Assembly (NCBI GenBank): GCA_963797175.1
Contig: CAWCOL010000009.1
Location: 930,001-994,000, forward strand
Length of the DNA stretch: 64,000 nt
Direction: 5' to 3'
DNA from: DATLLN01 sp963797175
Lineage (GTDB): Bacteria > Actinomycetota > Thermoleophilia > Gaiellales > JAICJC01
Of the stretch, positions 23,974 to 34,454 are shown one piece after another (positions within the stretch are counted from its first letter, which is position 1; each line of letters starts with the position of its first letter). The notes below the pieces were generated by a model, which made no database searches, had not been told where the DNA came from, and saw only the letters and a program-made list of their open reading frames with translations. Made by a program: the position numbers and the translations under genes.

Positions 23974-26012
23974 GCGCTCTCACTTCCCTTCAGGACGATC
24001 AGGCAGTCGAGCGCGACGGCGCGCTCGGGGGACACCAGCAGCGGGTTGACGTCGATCTCGGCGATCTCCGGATGCTCGGCGGCCATCCGGGAGACGGCGA
24101 CGACGGCGTCGGTGAGGCCGTCGGGGACGACGCCGCCCAGCAGGCGGGACAGCGCGGGCAGGCTCAGCACCAGCTCGCGGGCGCTCTCGGCGTCGAGCGG
24201 CGCCAGGCTGGCGGTGACCAGGTCGAGCGCCTCGGCCAGCGCGCCGCCGATGCCGACGACGACGGTGGCCCCGTAGTCCGGGTCGCGCACCATCCCCACC
24301 AGCACCTCGACGCCGCCGCTGACCTGCTGGGCGACGACGACCGCGCCGCCCATCCGCTCCGCCGCCTCGCGCACGGCGGCCGCGTCGGACAGATTGAGCG
24401 CGACGCCGCCGACCCGCGCCTTGTGAGCGACGTTGTCGATCTTGACGACGACCGGGTAGCCGATCCGCTCGGCGGCAGCGACGGCCTCCTCGGCGGACTC
24501 GCAGCGCTCCGCATCGACGTAGGGCACGCCGTGGTCGGCGGCGATCGCGGCCGAGTCCAGCTCGGCCAGCGCGCCGCTGCCATCCAGGGCCGGCGACGGC
24601 ACCACGTCGCGGCTGGGGGGCACCCGGCCGGTGTGCGCCAGCCGCGCGGCCAGCGCCCGCAGCCCCGGCAGCGTGCCCTTGAGCATGGGGATGTCGTGCG
24701 CCCGCGCCCAGCGCAGGTCCTCGACCGGCGGGCACGCGGTGGTCACGGTGATCACGCAGGGGAACAGGTCGGTGCCCTCGCAGGCCGCGCGCAGGTCGTC
24801 GGCGATGTTCTGCGCCAGCTCGCGCTCGCCGCCCACCAGCCAGTTCGAGTGGTCGATGTTCGAGACCAGCACGTCGAACTCGCCGGACTCGGCCATCAGC
24901 TGGAACACGCGGGGGAACACGATCCGGTCGTCGTCGATCGCCCAGCAGTCGGCCGGGTTGCCGACGTGATCGAAGTTCGGGAACTCCTCGGTGATGCGCG
25001 CCCGCAGCTGCTCGGAGAAGAGCTGGAGCGGGATGCCGGCCTGCTCCGCCTTGTCGGCGAAGTACTCGCCCTCGCCGCCCGAGTTGGTGACGGCGCCGAT
25101 CCGCGCACCCCGCGGCGGCTTCGCCCGGGAGAACACCTCGAGGTGCTCCAGCCAGGTGCCGAAGTCGTCGCAGCGGATGGCGTCGTAGTAGCGGAGCATG
25201 GCCGAGAAGCTGCGGTCCGACCCGACCAGCGCCCCGGTGTGGGCCAGCGCGGCCCGGGCGCCCATCTCGGACGTTCCCACCTTGAGCACGATCGCGACCT
25301 TGCCGGCCTCGGCCAGCCGCCGCAGCGCCTCCTCGAAGGCGGCCGGCCGGCGCACGGTCTCCAGGAACATGCCGACCACGCGGCACTCGGGGTCGTCGGC
25401 GAAGTACGCCGTCATGTCGGCGACGTCGGTGACCGCCTCGTTGCCCGCCGAGACCACGGTGCGGAAGCCGACCCGGGGGCCGAGCGACACCAGGATCTCG
25501 CCGATCGAGCCGGAGTGGACGAGCGTGGCCACCGGGCCGCCTGTGAAGTCCTCGGTGAGGGTGCCGATCCAGGGCGACGGCGCGCCCGGCGTCGCGATAC
25601 CCATGCAGTTCGGCCCGACCATGGAGATGCCGGCCGCCTCGACCCGGCGCCGGATCCGGTCGGCCACCGGCGGCCCCTCGGGCCCGGCCTCGTTGCCCAG
25701 CCCGGGCGCGATGATCGCACGCACGCCCTCGACCGACAGCACGTCCTCGACCGCCGCCTCGATCCGGCCGTGGCCGACGCCCATCACGACCATCTCCGGC
25801 ACGCCCGGGCAGTCCGCCATGCTCGGGTAGCAGGTGACGCCGCAGGCCTCGCTCTTGGTCGGGTTGATCCCGTAGAACGGCACGCCCGGCAGGGTCATGT
25901 TCTGCGCAATTCGTTGCGAAGTCCGGTCCGAGATGCCATAGATCGCAACGGATCGTGCGCGGAACACCCCGTCCAGATCGGTGTCGAGGAGCGGGCGATC
26001 AGCGGTTTTCAT
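23970..26012 (-). CDS. ADP-forming acyl-CoA synthetase, fused alpha and beta parts
   Basis: 680 residues. The N-terminal CoA-binding domain (FRARSVAIYGISDRTSQR) and a succinyl-CoA-ligase-like flavodoxin domain (LVHSGSIGEILV, GAVTNSGGEGEYFADKA) make up about 460 residues. A C-terminal ATP-grasp domain (YPVVVKIDNVAHKARVGGV, EIDVNPLLVSP) follows. This is the NDP-forming acetate/acyl-CoA ligase family, which makes acyl-CoA from acid, CoA and ATP, or the reverse with ADP. It is the first gene of the minus-strand catabolic operon, divergent from the Lrp-type regulator. Confidence 0.9.
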   Translation of the reverse strand: MKTADRPLLDTDLDGVFRARSVAIYGISDRTSQRIAQNMTLPGVPFYGINPTKSEACGVTCYPSMADCPGVPEMVVMGVGHGRIEAAVEDVLSVEGVRAIIAPGLGNEAGPEGPPVADRIRRRVEAAGISMVGPNCMGIATPGAPSPWIGTLTEDFTGGPVATLVHSGSIGEILVSLGPRVGFRTVVSAGNEAVTDVADMTAYFADDPECRVVGMFLETVRRPAAFEEALRRLAEAGKVAIVLKVGTSEMGARAALAHTGALVGSDRSFSAMLRYYDAIRCDDFGTWLEHLEVFSRAKPPRGARIGAVTNSGGEGEYFADKAEQAGIPLQLFSEQLRARITEEFPNFDHVGNPADCWAIDDDRIVFPRVFQLMAESGEFDVLVSNIDHSNWLVGGERELAQNIADDLRAACEGTDLFPCVITVTTACPPVEDLRWARAHDIPMLKGTLPGLRALAARLAHTGRVPPSRDVVPSPALDGSGALAELDSAAIAADHGVPYVDAERCESAEEAVAAAERIGYPVVVKIDNVAHKARVGGVALNLSDAAAVREAAERMGGAVVVAQQVSGGVEVLVGMVRDPDYGATVVVGIGGALAEALDLVTASLAPLDAESARELVLSLPALSRLLGGVVPDGLTDAVVAVSRMAAEHPEIAEIDVNPLLVSPERAVALDCLIVLKGSESA

Positions 26013-26051
26013 GCGGGCTCCGTGCTTGGGAACGGCGGTGCGGCGACGATT

Positions 26052-26096
26052 CTACGCAATTCGTGTTGACGCTGCACCCCCCTGCGAATATCGTAG
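26052..26096. promoter_or_regulatory. promoter with overlapping palindromic operator for the Lrp-type regulator
   Basis: TTGACG (26066-26071) and TATCGT (26089-26094) are 17 bp apart, and TATCGT ends nine bases before the regulator ATG, implying a leaderless message. An imperfect inverted repeat, CTACGCAATTCG (26052-26063) with CGAATATCGTAG (26085-26096), brackets the promoter. Ten of the twelve bases pair. TTCG/CGAA half-sites of this kind suit an Lrp/AsnC dimer; autoregulation and control of the divergent operon are inferred. Confidence 0.55.
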
Positions 26097-26103
26097 GCAC
26101 CTG

Positions 26104-26559
26104 ATGGCCGACCGCCTCGACCTGCGGATCGTGGACGAACTGGTCGCCGACGGGCGCCGCCCCTTCGTGCGCATCGCCGCCCGCCTGGGCGTCTCCGAGG
26201 CGTCGGTGCGCCAGCGCGTCGCCCGCCTGATCGGGGACGGCGTGATGCGGATCACCGCCGTCACCAACCCGCTGAAGCTGGGATTCGACGTCGTCTGCCT
26301 GATCGGGCTGAACGTCGAGAAGCCGCAGATGGCGGCCGCCGGCGCGGCGCTGGAGGCGATGGACGAGGTCACGTACCTGGTCGCCTGCACGGGCCGCTAC
26401 GACTACCTGGTCGAGGTCGTCTGCGTGGACAACCGCCACCTGCTGCAGTTCATCAGCGAGCGCCTGGCCGAGGTGCCGGGCATCAGCGGCAGCGAGTCGT
26501 TCGGGTACCTCTCCGTGCTCAAGGAGAGCTACCGGACGACCTCGGTCCTCGACGGCTGA
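26104..26559 (+). CDS. Lrp/AsnC-family transcriptional regulator
   Basis: 151 residues. The N-terminal winged helix is DLRIVDELVADGRRPFVRIAARLGVSEASVRQRVARL; the C-terminal ligand-sensing RAM domain starts near residue 65 and includes VACTGRYDYLVEVVCVD, the GxYD turn of the family. These proteins are octamers or dimers sensing amino acids. Placed between the divergent acyl-CoA synthetase operon and mmsA, it is the likely regulator of both and of itself. No Shine-Dalgarno sequence precedes ATG 26104. Confidence 0.92.
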   Translation: MADRLDLRIVDELVADGRRPFVRIAARLGVSEASVRQRVARLIGDGVMRITAVTNPLKLGFDVVCLIGLNVEKPQMAAAGAALEAMDEVTYLVACTGRYDYLVEVVCVDNRHLLQFISERLAEVPGISGSESFGYLSVLKESYRTTSVLDG

Positions 26560-26567
26560 GCCGAACC

Positions 26568-28088
26568 TCACGACGAGCGTTCGCCCTGCTCCACGAAGAA
26601 GCGGCCCGTCTCCCCGCCCGAGAACCAGCGCGTCGTCACCGTCTTCTTGCGCGTGTAGAACTCGACCGCGTCCTGGCCGTGCGCATGCAGGTCGCCGAAG
26701 AACGAGCCGCGCCAGCCCGAGAACGGGAAGAACGCCACCGGCGCGGCGACGCCGACGTTGACGCCGATCATCCCCACCTCGACGTCATGGCGGTAGCGGC
26801 GCACGGCCGCGCCCGACTCGGTGAAGATCGAGGTGCCGTTGCCATAGCGGCTGCCGTTGACGATCTCGATCGCCTCGTCCAGTGACTCGGCGTGGATCAC
26901 CGACAGCACCGGGCCGAAGATCTCCTCCTGTGCGACCTCCATGTCGGCGGTGACGCCGTCCATGATGGTGGGCCCGACGAACGCGCCGTCCGGGTTGGCC
27001 GACGGCCGCCGACCGTCCACGACCAGCTCGGCGCCGCCCTCGACGCCCTTCTCGATCCAGCCCAGGATGCGATCGCGCGACGCGCACGAGACGACCGGGC
27101 CGACGTCCGTGGCCTCCTCCAGCCCGTCGCCGACGGCGAGGGCCTCGGTGCGCTCCTTGAGCAGGTCGAGAAGCGGCGCCTTGGCGTCGCCGACGGCGAT
27201 CACGACCGAGCCCGCCATGCACCGCTGCCCGGCGGCGCCGAACGCGCTGCCGAGGATGTTCGAGACGGTGCGGTCGAGCACGGCGTCCGGCATCACGACC
27301 ATGAAGTTCTTGGCGCCGCCCAGCGCCTGGACGCGCTTGCCGTTGGCGGCCGAGCGCTCGTACACGTAACGGGCGACCTTGGCCGAGCCGACGAACGAGA
27401 CGGCGTCGATGCCTGGGTGGTCGAGGATGCCGTTGACGACGTCCACGGATCCGTTGACGAGGTTGACGACGCCCTCCGGCAGGCCGCCGGTCTCGTGGAT
27501 CAGGTTGAACACCCGCTCCTGCGTCAGCGGCACCTGCTCGGACGGCTTGAGGATGAACGTGTTGCCGCAGGCGATCGCGAACGGCAGGAACCAGAACGGC
27601 ACCATGGCCGGGAAGTTGAACGGCGCGATCGCGGCGCAGACGCCCACCGGCTGGCGGATCGTCTCGGTGTCGATCGCGGTGGCGACGTTCTCGAGGATGC
27701 GGCCCTGCATCGTCTGCGGCACCGCGGTGGCGGCCTCGATCATCTCGATCGCGCGGCCGACCTCGGCGCGGGCGTCCAGCAGCGTCTTGCCCATCTCGCG
27801 GGTGACCAGCTGCGCCAGCTCGTCCTGGTGCGCCTCCATCACCTGCCGGAAGCGGAACAGCCAGCGCGCGCGCTCGATCACCGACCGCTTGCGCCAGCCC
27901 GGCAGCGCGGCCCGCGCGGCCGCGACGGCGGCGTCGACGTCATCCGCGCCGGACAACGGCACACGGGCCAGCACCTCGCCGGTGGCGGGATTGGTCACGT
28001 CCAGCGCGCTCGCGCCGTCGGCGGCGGGCACCCACCGGCCTCCGATGTAGTTGCCGAGCAGGCGCGTCTCGGTTGCGGTGGTGGACAC
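26568..28088 (-). CDS. mmsA: CoA-acylating methylmalonate-semialdehyde dehydrogenase
   Basis: 506 residues of the aldehyde dehydrogenase superfamily. NYIGGRWVPA opens it, APFNFPAMVPFWF and LKPSEQVPLTQER form the NAD site, and AFGAAGQRCMAGS carries the catalytic cysteine. The C-terminal FPFSGWRGSFFGDLHAHG followed by FYTRKKTVTTRW is characteristic of MmsA rather than general ALDHs. MmsA converts methylmalonate or malonate semialdehyde plus CoA to propionyl- or acetyl-CoA in valine, thymine, inositol or beta-alanine breakdown. The GTG start has GGGAG upstream. It converges with the Lrp-type gene (eight-base gap). Confidence 0.9.
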   Translation of the reverse strand: MSTTATETRLLGNYIGGRWVPAADGASALDVTNPATGEVLARVPLSGADDVDAAVAAARAALPGWRKRSVIERARWLFRFRQVMEAHQDELAQLVTREMGKTLLDARAEVGRAIEMIEAATAVPQTMQGRILENVATAIDTETIRQPVGVCAAIAPFNFPAMVPFWFLPFAIACGNTFILKPSEQVPLTQERVFNLIHETGGLPEGVVNLVNGSVDVVNGILDHPGIDAVSFVGSAKVARYVYERSAANGKRVQALGGAKNFMVVMPDAVLDRTVSNILGSAFGAAGQRCMAGSVVIAVGDAKAPLLDLLKERTEALAVGDGLEEATDVGPVVSCASRDRILGWIEKGVEGGAELVVDGRRPSANPDGAFVGPTIMDGVTADMEVAQEEIFGPVLSVIHAESLDEAIEIVNGSRYGNGTSIFTESGAAVRRYRHDVEVGMIGVNVGVAAPVAFFPFSGWRGSFFGDLHAHGQDAVEFYTRKKTVTTRWFSGGETGRFFVEQGERSS

Positions 28089-28173
28089 GTTGCATCACTC
28101 CCTGTGCGATCGGACCGGATCTGGACGGACATGTAGTCAAGCAGAGCCGGGCCGTCGGCCGTCCGCGTGTGGG

Positions 28174-28179
28174 TACGCT
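28174..28179 (+). promoter_or_regulatory. -10 element for the SEC-C protein gene
   Basis: TACGCT ends six bases before ATG 28186 and no ribosome site intervenes, which fits a leaderless transcript. The -35 region is not recognisable. Confidence 0.35.
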
Positions 28180-28185
28180 CCGGCC

Positions 28186-28662
28186 ATGCCGGACAACCTG
28201 ATCGACGCCGGCTGGGCGGCCTGGCTGCCGTTCGAGCTGCTGGACGCGCACCGCGCGCTCCGCGGCGGCTCGGCCGAACGGCGGGCGCTGCGGCTGCGGC
28301 TGGAGCGCGGCCCGTCGGCGGAAGACGAGGAGCGGTGGGACCGCTTCCGGCTCGTCTGCCCGTCGCGGATCGACCTGCCGGCCGACGCGCGGGAGCTGAC
28401 GCCGGAACGGGCAACGGAGCTGCTGGGCGAGCTCGGGCTGACCGGACCTGCCGCCGAACCGGTCGAGCTGGTGCTGACGCTGGACGAGGAGGAGCTGCGC
28501 GAGCTGGAGCGGGTGCGGTCGGCCCGCGACCCCGGCGCTGCCCTCACCGACGACGCCGGCCTGCCCTCGATCGACCTCGTTCTGGGCGGCGGGAAGGTCG
28601 GCCGCAACGATCCGTGCCCCTGTGGTTCGGGCAAGAAATTTAAACGGTGTCACGGCCGGTAA
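28186..28662 (+). CDS. SEC-C motif protein
   Basis: 158 residues. The first 130 are Leu-, Arg- and Glu-rich with predicted helices and no recognised domain. The last 20 are GRNDPCPCGSGKKFKRCHGR, the SEC-C zinc motif (CxCx8CH) found at the end of SecA and in many small proteins. The SEC-C part normally mediates zinc-dependent protein contact, for example with SecB or ribosomes. The role of this protein is unknown. It lies between mmsA (divergent) and the priming sugar transferase. Confidence 0.8.
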   Translation: MPDNLIDAGWAAWLPFELLDAHRALRGGSAERRALRLRLERGPSAEDEERWDRFRLVCPSRIDLPADARELTPERATELLGELGLTGPAAEPVELVLTLDEEELRELERVRSARDPGAALTDDAGLPSIDLVLGGGKVGRNDPCPCGSGKKFKRCHGR

Positions 28663-28898
28663 ACGACCGCCGTAAACGGTATGCTTGCAGCGCGGCACGG
28701 CTCCTCCGCAACAACCCGGGCGACCAGGCAGGCGACCCGGAACAGGGATGGGGCGCGACCCACCAATCAGCGGACAGCCGCTCCGTCGGCGTGCCCGTGT
28801 CCAGACCCTCTCGTGAAAATGGTGCGCTGGCCTCTTGACACAGGGGTGTGGACGATCGAAACTCGACATTGAGCAGGGAAGATAGGGGGCTTCATTTC
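28663..28898 (+). promoter_or_regulatory. 236-bp leader and promoter region of the priming transferase
   Basis: No gene is supportable here. GTAAACG occurs at the left end in two related copies (around 28660 and 28672). A consensus -35, TTGACA (28835-28840), is followed 17 bases later by a weak -10 (GAAACT, 28858-28863). AGGGGG at 28884-28889 is nine bases before GTG 28899 and supports that start rather than GTG 28848. Confidence 0.4.
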
Positions 28899-29915
28899 GT
28901 GGGCAGCGAGGCGGTACAGCGTCCGAACAGGGACGTCAGCGGTGGAGGCACCGCTGACGACCGATACCCCAGCACCGCGGTGCTGGTCATCAAGCGCACC
29001 TTCGACATCGTGGTCGGCGGCATTGGGCTGACGTTCTTCGTCCTGACGTACCCGATCATCGCGCTGCTGATCAAGCTCGACTCGCCGGGGCCGGTGCTGT
29101 TCCGGCAAGAGCGGGTCGGCATGAACCGGCGCACGGCGCGCCGCGGCGAGGCCGAGCCGGTCAACGTGAACTACGGCGGCAAGCCGTTCACGATCTACAA
29201 GTACCGGACGATGCGGATCGACGCCGAGGAGGCCGGGCCGATGCTCGCCGTCACCGGCGACCCCCGCTCGACCAGGGTCGGCGGCGTGCTGCGCAAGCTG
29301 CACATCGACGAGATCCCGCAGTTCCTGAACGTGATCCGGGGCGAGATGAGCATCATCGGCCCGCGGCCGGAGCGGCCCCACTTCACCGTCCAGTACGACG
29401 CGGCGATCCCGCACTACGACCGCCGCACGCTGCACATCAAGCCCGGCCTGAGCGGCCTGTCCCAGGTCACGCTCGGCTACGACGACTCGCTCGAGAGCGT
29501 GATGCGCAAGCACGACTACGACCTGATCTACTGGACGTCCCTGTGCGACTTCCGGTCGTTCGTGAAGATGGAGTTCTGGATCCTGGCGAACACGGTGGTC
29601 TACTTCACCGCCAGCCTCGTCCCCAGCAGCTGGGCCAAGCGCGAGCGCACGTGGCACATCCCGCCGCTGACCGGCGCGCCGTCGAGCCCGCTCGTCGCCG
29701 GCGACGGCGGCGGCTCGGGCCACATGACCCACGCCGGCACGAACGGCCACATCACGCATACCGGCGAGACGCACGTCGTCCACGCCAACGGCCACTCGAC
29801 GGCGAACGGCCACCCGGTACACACCGACGGCGACGTCAGCTCGACGACGCCGCTGCAGCAGGCCGGCCCGCCGGCCGGGTCGTCCACGGACGCCGCCGCC
29901 GCAGCCGCGGGCTGA
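28899..29915 (+). CDS. priming undecaprenyl-phosphate sugar transferase with His-rich tail
   Basis: 338 residues. The bacterial sugar-transferase (polyprenyl phosphate phosphosugar transferase) core spans about 30-245: KRTFDIVVGGIGLTFF membrane hairpin, SPGPVLFRQERVG, IYKYRTMR, KLHIDEIPQFLNVIRGEMS, IIGPRPE and KPGLSGLSQV. It starts a polysaccharide repeat unit on undecaprenyl phosphate at the inner membrane face. It has a single N-terminal membrane element, the short form without the four-helix WbaP/WcaJ domain. After residue 260 comes a low-complexity tail with HMTHAGTNGHITHTGETHVV and similar His/Gly/Asn/Thr repeats, then an Ala/Ser/Pro-rich end, not part of the family. Confidence 0.9.
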   Translation: MGSEAVQRPNRDVSGGGTADDRYPSTAVLVIKRTFDIVVGGIGLTFFVLTYPIIALLIKLDSPGPVLFRQERVGMNRRTARRGEAEPVNVNYGGKPFTIYKYRTMRIDAEEAGPMLAVTGDPRSTRVGGVLRKLHIDEIPQFLNVIRGEMSIIGPRPERPHFTVQYDAAIPHYDRRTLHIKPGLSGLSQVTLGYDDSLESVMRKHDYDLIYWTSLCDFRSFVKMEFWILANTVVYFTASLVPSSWAKRERTWHIPPLTGAPSSPLVAGDGGGSGHMTHAGTNGHITHTGETHVVHANGHSTANGHPVHTDGDVSSTTPLQQAGPPAGSSTDAAAAAAG

Positions 29916-29916
29916 G

Positions 29917-31662
<1,746 letters not shown>

Positions 31663-31755
31663 CCGGCGCCGATTGTAGGAGGCCGAGCCGCACCAGCGCG
31701 GCGCGTATCGCCTCGGCCTCGTCGGGCGACGGCTGCGGGGTGATCCCCAGGCGGG

Positions 31756-33315
31756 TCACAGGGGGATGTTGCCGTGCTTGCGCGCGGGCACGTCGACGCG
31801 CTTGCCGCGGCACGCCTCGAGCGCCGTGATCAGCGCCGGCCGCGTGCGCCGGGGGGCGATGACGTCGTCCACATAGCCGCGCTCGGCGGCGGTGAACGGG
31901 TTCGCGAACGCATCGGTGTACTCGCCCACCAGCTCGTCGCGGCGGGCCGCCGGATCGTCGGCCGCCTCGATCTCCTTGCGGAAGATGATGTTGACGGCCC
32001 CGTCCGAGCCCATCACCGCCACCTCCGCCGTGGGCCAGGCGAAGTTGAAGTCGGCGCCGATGTGCTTCGAGCCCATCACGTCGTAGGCGCCGCCGTACGC
32101 CTTGCGGGTGATCACGGTCAGCTTGGGCACGGTGGCCTCGCAGTAGGCGTAGAGCAGCTTCGCGCCGTGGCGGATGATGCCGCCCCACTCCTGGGCGGTG
32201 CCGGGCAGGAAGCCGGGCACGTCCACGAACGTGACGACCGGGATGTCGAAGGCGTCGCAGGTGCGGACGAAGCGTGCGCCCTTGGTCGAGCTGTCGATGT
32301 CGAGCACGCCGGCCAGCGCCCGCGGCTGGTTGGCGACGACGCCGACGCTGTGGCCGCCCAGCCGGGCGAAGCCGCAGATCAGGTTCTCGGCCCAGCGCTC
32401 GTGCACCTCGAGGAACTCGCCGTCGTCCACCACGCGCCGGATGACGTCGTGCATGTCGTACGGCTTGGTCGGCTCGTCCGGGATCAGCCGGTCGAGCTCG
32501 GCGTCCTCGCGATCGACGGGGTCGGAGGGCGGCTCCCACACCGGCGGGCCGTCGTTGGACTGGGGGAGGAAGCTGAGCAGGTAGCGGCAGTCCTGGATCA
32601 GCGAGGCCTCGTCCGCCGCGGTGAAGTGGGCGACCCCGGAGCGGGTGGCGTGGGTGCGCGCACCGCCCAGGTCCTCGAAGCTGACCTCCTCGCCGGTCAC
32701 CGTCTTCACCACCTCGGGCCCGGTGATGAACATGTGCGACGTCTCCTCCACCATCATCACGAAGTCGGTCATCACCGGCGAGTAGACGGCACCGCCCGCG
32801 CACGGCCCCACGACCAGCGAGATCTGCGGCACGACGCCCGAGGAGCGCACGTTGCGCAGAAAGATGTCGGCGTACCCGGCCAGCGAGACGACGCCCTCCT
32901 GGATGCGGGCTCCGCCGGAGTCGTTGATCCCGATCAGCGGGCACCGGTAGCGGAGCGCCATGTCCATCACCTTGACGATCTTCTCGGCGAACGCCTCGCC
33001 CAGCGAGCCGCCGAACACGGTGAAGTCCTGGGAGAAGACGAACACGCGGCGGCCCTCGATGGTGCCGTGCCCGGTGACGACGCCGTCGCCGAACGGCCGG
33101 TTCTCCATCATCGAGAAGTTGGGGCTGCGGTGGCGGACGAAGGCGTCCAGCTCGACGAACGACCCGGGGTCGAGCAGCAGGTCGATGCGCTCGCGGGCGA
33201 GCAGCTTGCCGCGCTCGTGCTGGCGGCGCACCGCCTGCTCGGAGCCGGCGTGCAGCGCCTCCTCGCGCAGGTGCTCGACGCGCTCGATGCGGCCTTCGGT
33301 GGTGCGGTCGTCCAC
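31756..33315 (-). CDS. pccB: acyl-CoA (propionyl-CoA) carboxylase beta subunit
   Basis: 519 residues of carboxyltransferase. ARERIDLLLDPGSFVELDAF near the start, GDGVVTGHGTIEGRRVFVFSQDFTVFGGSLGE split over about 73-105, INDSGGARIQEGV and GPCAGGAVYSPVMTDFV are classical, with the acyl-CoA oxyanion glycines visible. The C-terminal half has VDVPGFLPGTAQEWGGIIRHG, KAYGGAYDVMGSKH and AWPTAEVAVMG. It transfers CO2 from carboxybiotin to the acyl-CoA. It overlaps the small epsilon-like frame and lies 38 bp past the end of the glycosyltransferase operon entry on its upstream side. Confidence 0.94.
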   Translation of the reverse strand: MDDRTTEGRIERVEHLREEALHAGSEQAVRRQHERGKLLARERIDLLLDPGSFVELDAFVRHRSPNFSMMENRPFGDGVVTGHGTIEGRRVFVFSQDFTVFGGSLGEAFAEKIVKVMDMALRYRCPLIGINDSGGARIQEGVVSLAGYADIFLRNVRSSGVVPQISLVVGPCAGGAVYSPVMTDFVMMVEETSHMFITGPEVVKTVTGEEVSFEDLGGARTHATRSGVAHFTAADEASLIQDCRYLLSFLPQSNDGPPVWEPPSDPVDREDAELDRLIPDEPTKPYDMHDVIRRVVDDGEFLEVHERWAENLICGFARLGGHSVGVVANQPRALAGVLDIDSSTKGARFVRTCDAFDIPVVTFVDVPGFLPGTAQEWGGIIRHGAKLLYAYCEATVPKLTVITRKAYGGAYDVMGSKHIGADFNFAWPTAEVAVMGSDGAVNIIFRKEIEAADDPAARRDELVGEYTDAFANPFTAAERGYVDDVIAPRRTRPALITALEACRGKRVDVPARKHGNIPL

Positions 33316-33353
33316 GGGTCGCCCAGCCTACCCGACGGGCCGGAGCGCCCGGC

Positions 33354-34454
33354 TCAGCCCGGCGCCACGCCGAGCAGGGCGGCGTAGCGCTCGGCCACCC
33401 GGCGGGGCCGGAAGCGCGCGATGGCGAGGTCGGGGTCGGGCACGGCCGGATCGCGCAGCGCGGCGACCAGCGCGCCGGCCAACGCGTCGGCGTCGCCGAC
33501 CGCGACCAGCCGCCCCAGCCGGCCGTCGCGGAGGATCTCGCGGGGGCCGCTGGGGCAGTCGGTCGAGACGACGCGCAGACCCAGGGCGAGTGCCTCCAGC
33601 AGCACCGTCGGCAGCCCCTCGAAGCGCGACGACATCGCCAGCACGCGGGCAGCCCGGAACCACGGGTAGGGGTTGGCGACGAAGCCCGGCAGCTGCACGG
33701 CGTCCTCCAGGCCGAGCCGGCGCACCTGCTGCTCGAGCGCGCCGCGATCCTCGCCCTCGCCCAGGATCAGCAGCCGGCACGGCTCCTGCTCGCGGGCGGC
33801 GGCGAACGCGTCGAGCAGCGTGGCGAAGTCCTTCTGGGCGGTCAGCCGCCCGACGGCCAGCACCACGGGCGGGGCGCCGGCCGCCGCCCAGGGGTGATCG
33901 AGCGGCTCGGCGGCGCGGGCGCGGAGGAGGTCGACCGGGACCGGGTTGAAGGCGATGTCGATCGACGCCGGCGGCAGCCCGGTCGTGCGCGCCAGGTCGT
34001 CGGCGACGCCGCGGGAGACCGCCACCACGCGGTCGGCCAGCGGGTAGGCGCGGCGGATCATGGCGGCGGCGACGCGGGTGCGGACGTCGCGCGAGTGCAG
34101 CAGCGAGGTGGACAGGTTGAGATGCTCGCTGACGGCGACGGTCGCGTCGCTGCGGGCGGCGCGGGCCGCCGCGATCGTGACCAGGTTGGCGTTGGTCAGC
34201 GCGGACAGCACGGCGTCGGGGCGGCCCCGGCGCAGGTGCATCGCGAGCGGCGCAACGGCCAGCGAGGTGACGCGCGCGCCCAGCTGCACCACACGGACGC
34301 CCTCGGGCGAGGCGCCGCGCAGCTCGCCGCGATCGCAGGCGACGACCAGCTCGACCTCGCACCCCATCGCTGCCAGCTCGCCGGCCAGGTCGAGGAAGAC
34401 GCGCTGGGCACCGCCCCCTCCCAGCCCCGGCAGCACGAGCGCGACCCGGCTCAC
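33354..34454 (-). CDS. GT4-family glycosyltransferase
   Basis: 366 residues of GT-B fold. The N-terminal LVLPGLGGGGAQRVFLDLA is the acceptor-side glycine loop. The C-terminal donor domain has VVLAVGRLTAQKDFATLLDA, LLILGEGEDRGALE, VQLPGFVANPYPWFRAARV and SSRFEGLPTVLLEALALG (the EGLPxxLLEA signature). It adds a sugar from a nucleotide donor to the growing polysaccharide. The GTG start overlaps the neighbouring glycosyltransferase stop (GTGA). It is the last gene of the five- to six-gene operon starting at the Wzz-like gene. Confidence 0.9.
   Translation of the reverse strand: MSRVALVLPGLGGGGAQRVFLDLAGELAAMGCEVELVVACDRGELRGASPEGVRVVQLGARVTSLAVAPLAMHLRRGRPDAVLSALTNANLVTIAAARAARSDATVAVSEHLNLSTSLLHSRDVRTRVAAAMIRRAYPLADRVVAVSRGVADDLARTTGLPPASIDIAFNPVPVDLLRARAAEPLDHPWAAAGAPPVVLAVGRLTAQKDFATLLDAFAAAREQEPCRLLILGEGEDRGALEQQVRRLGLEDAVQLPGFVANPYPWFRAARVLAMSSRFEGLPTVLLEALALGLRVVSTDCPSGPREILRDGRLGRLVAVGDADALAGALVAALRDPAVPDPDLAIARFRPRRVAERYAALLGVAPG

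Noticed and set aside
28848..28898. GTG 28848 as start of the sugar transferase
   Set aside because: Its only purine run touches the start codon, while GTG 28899 has AGGGGG nine bases away; the extra 17 residues have no family similarity.
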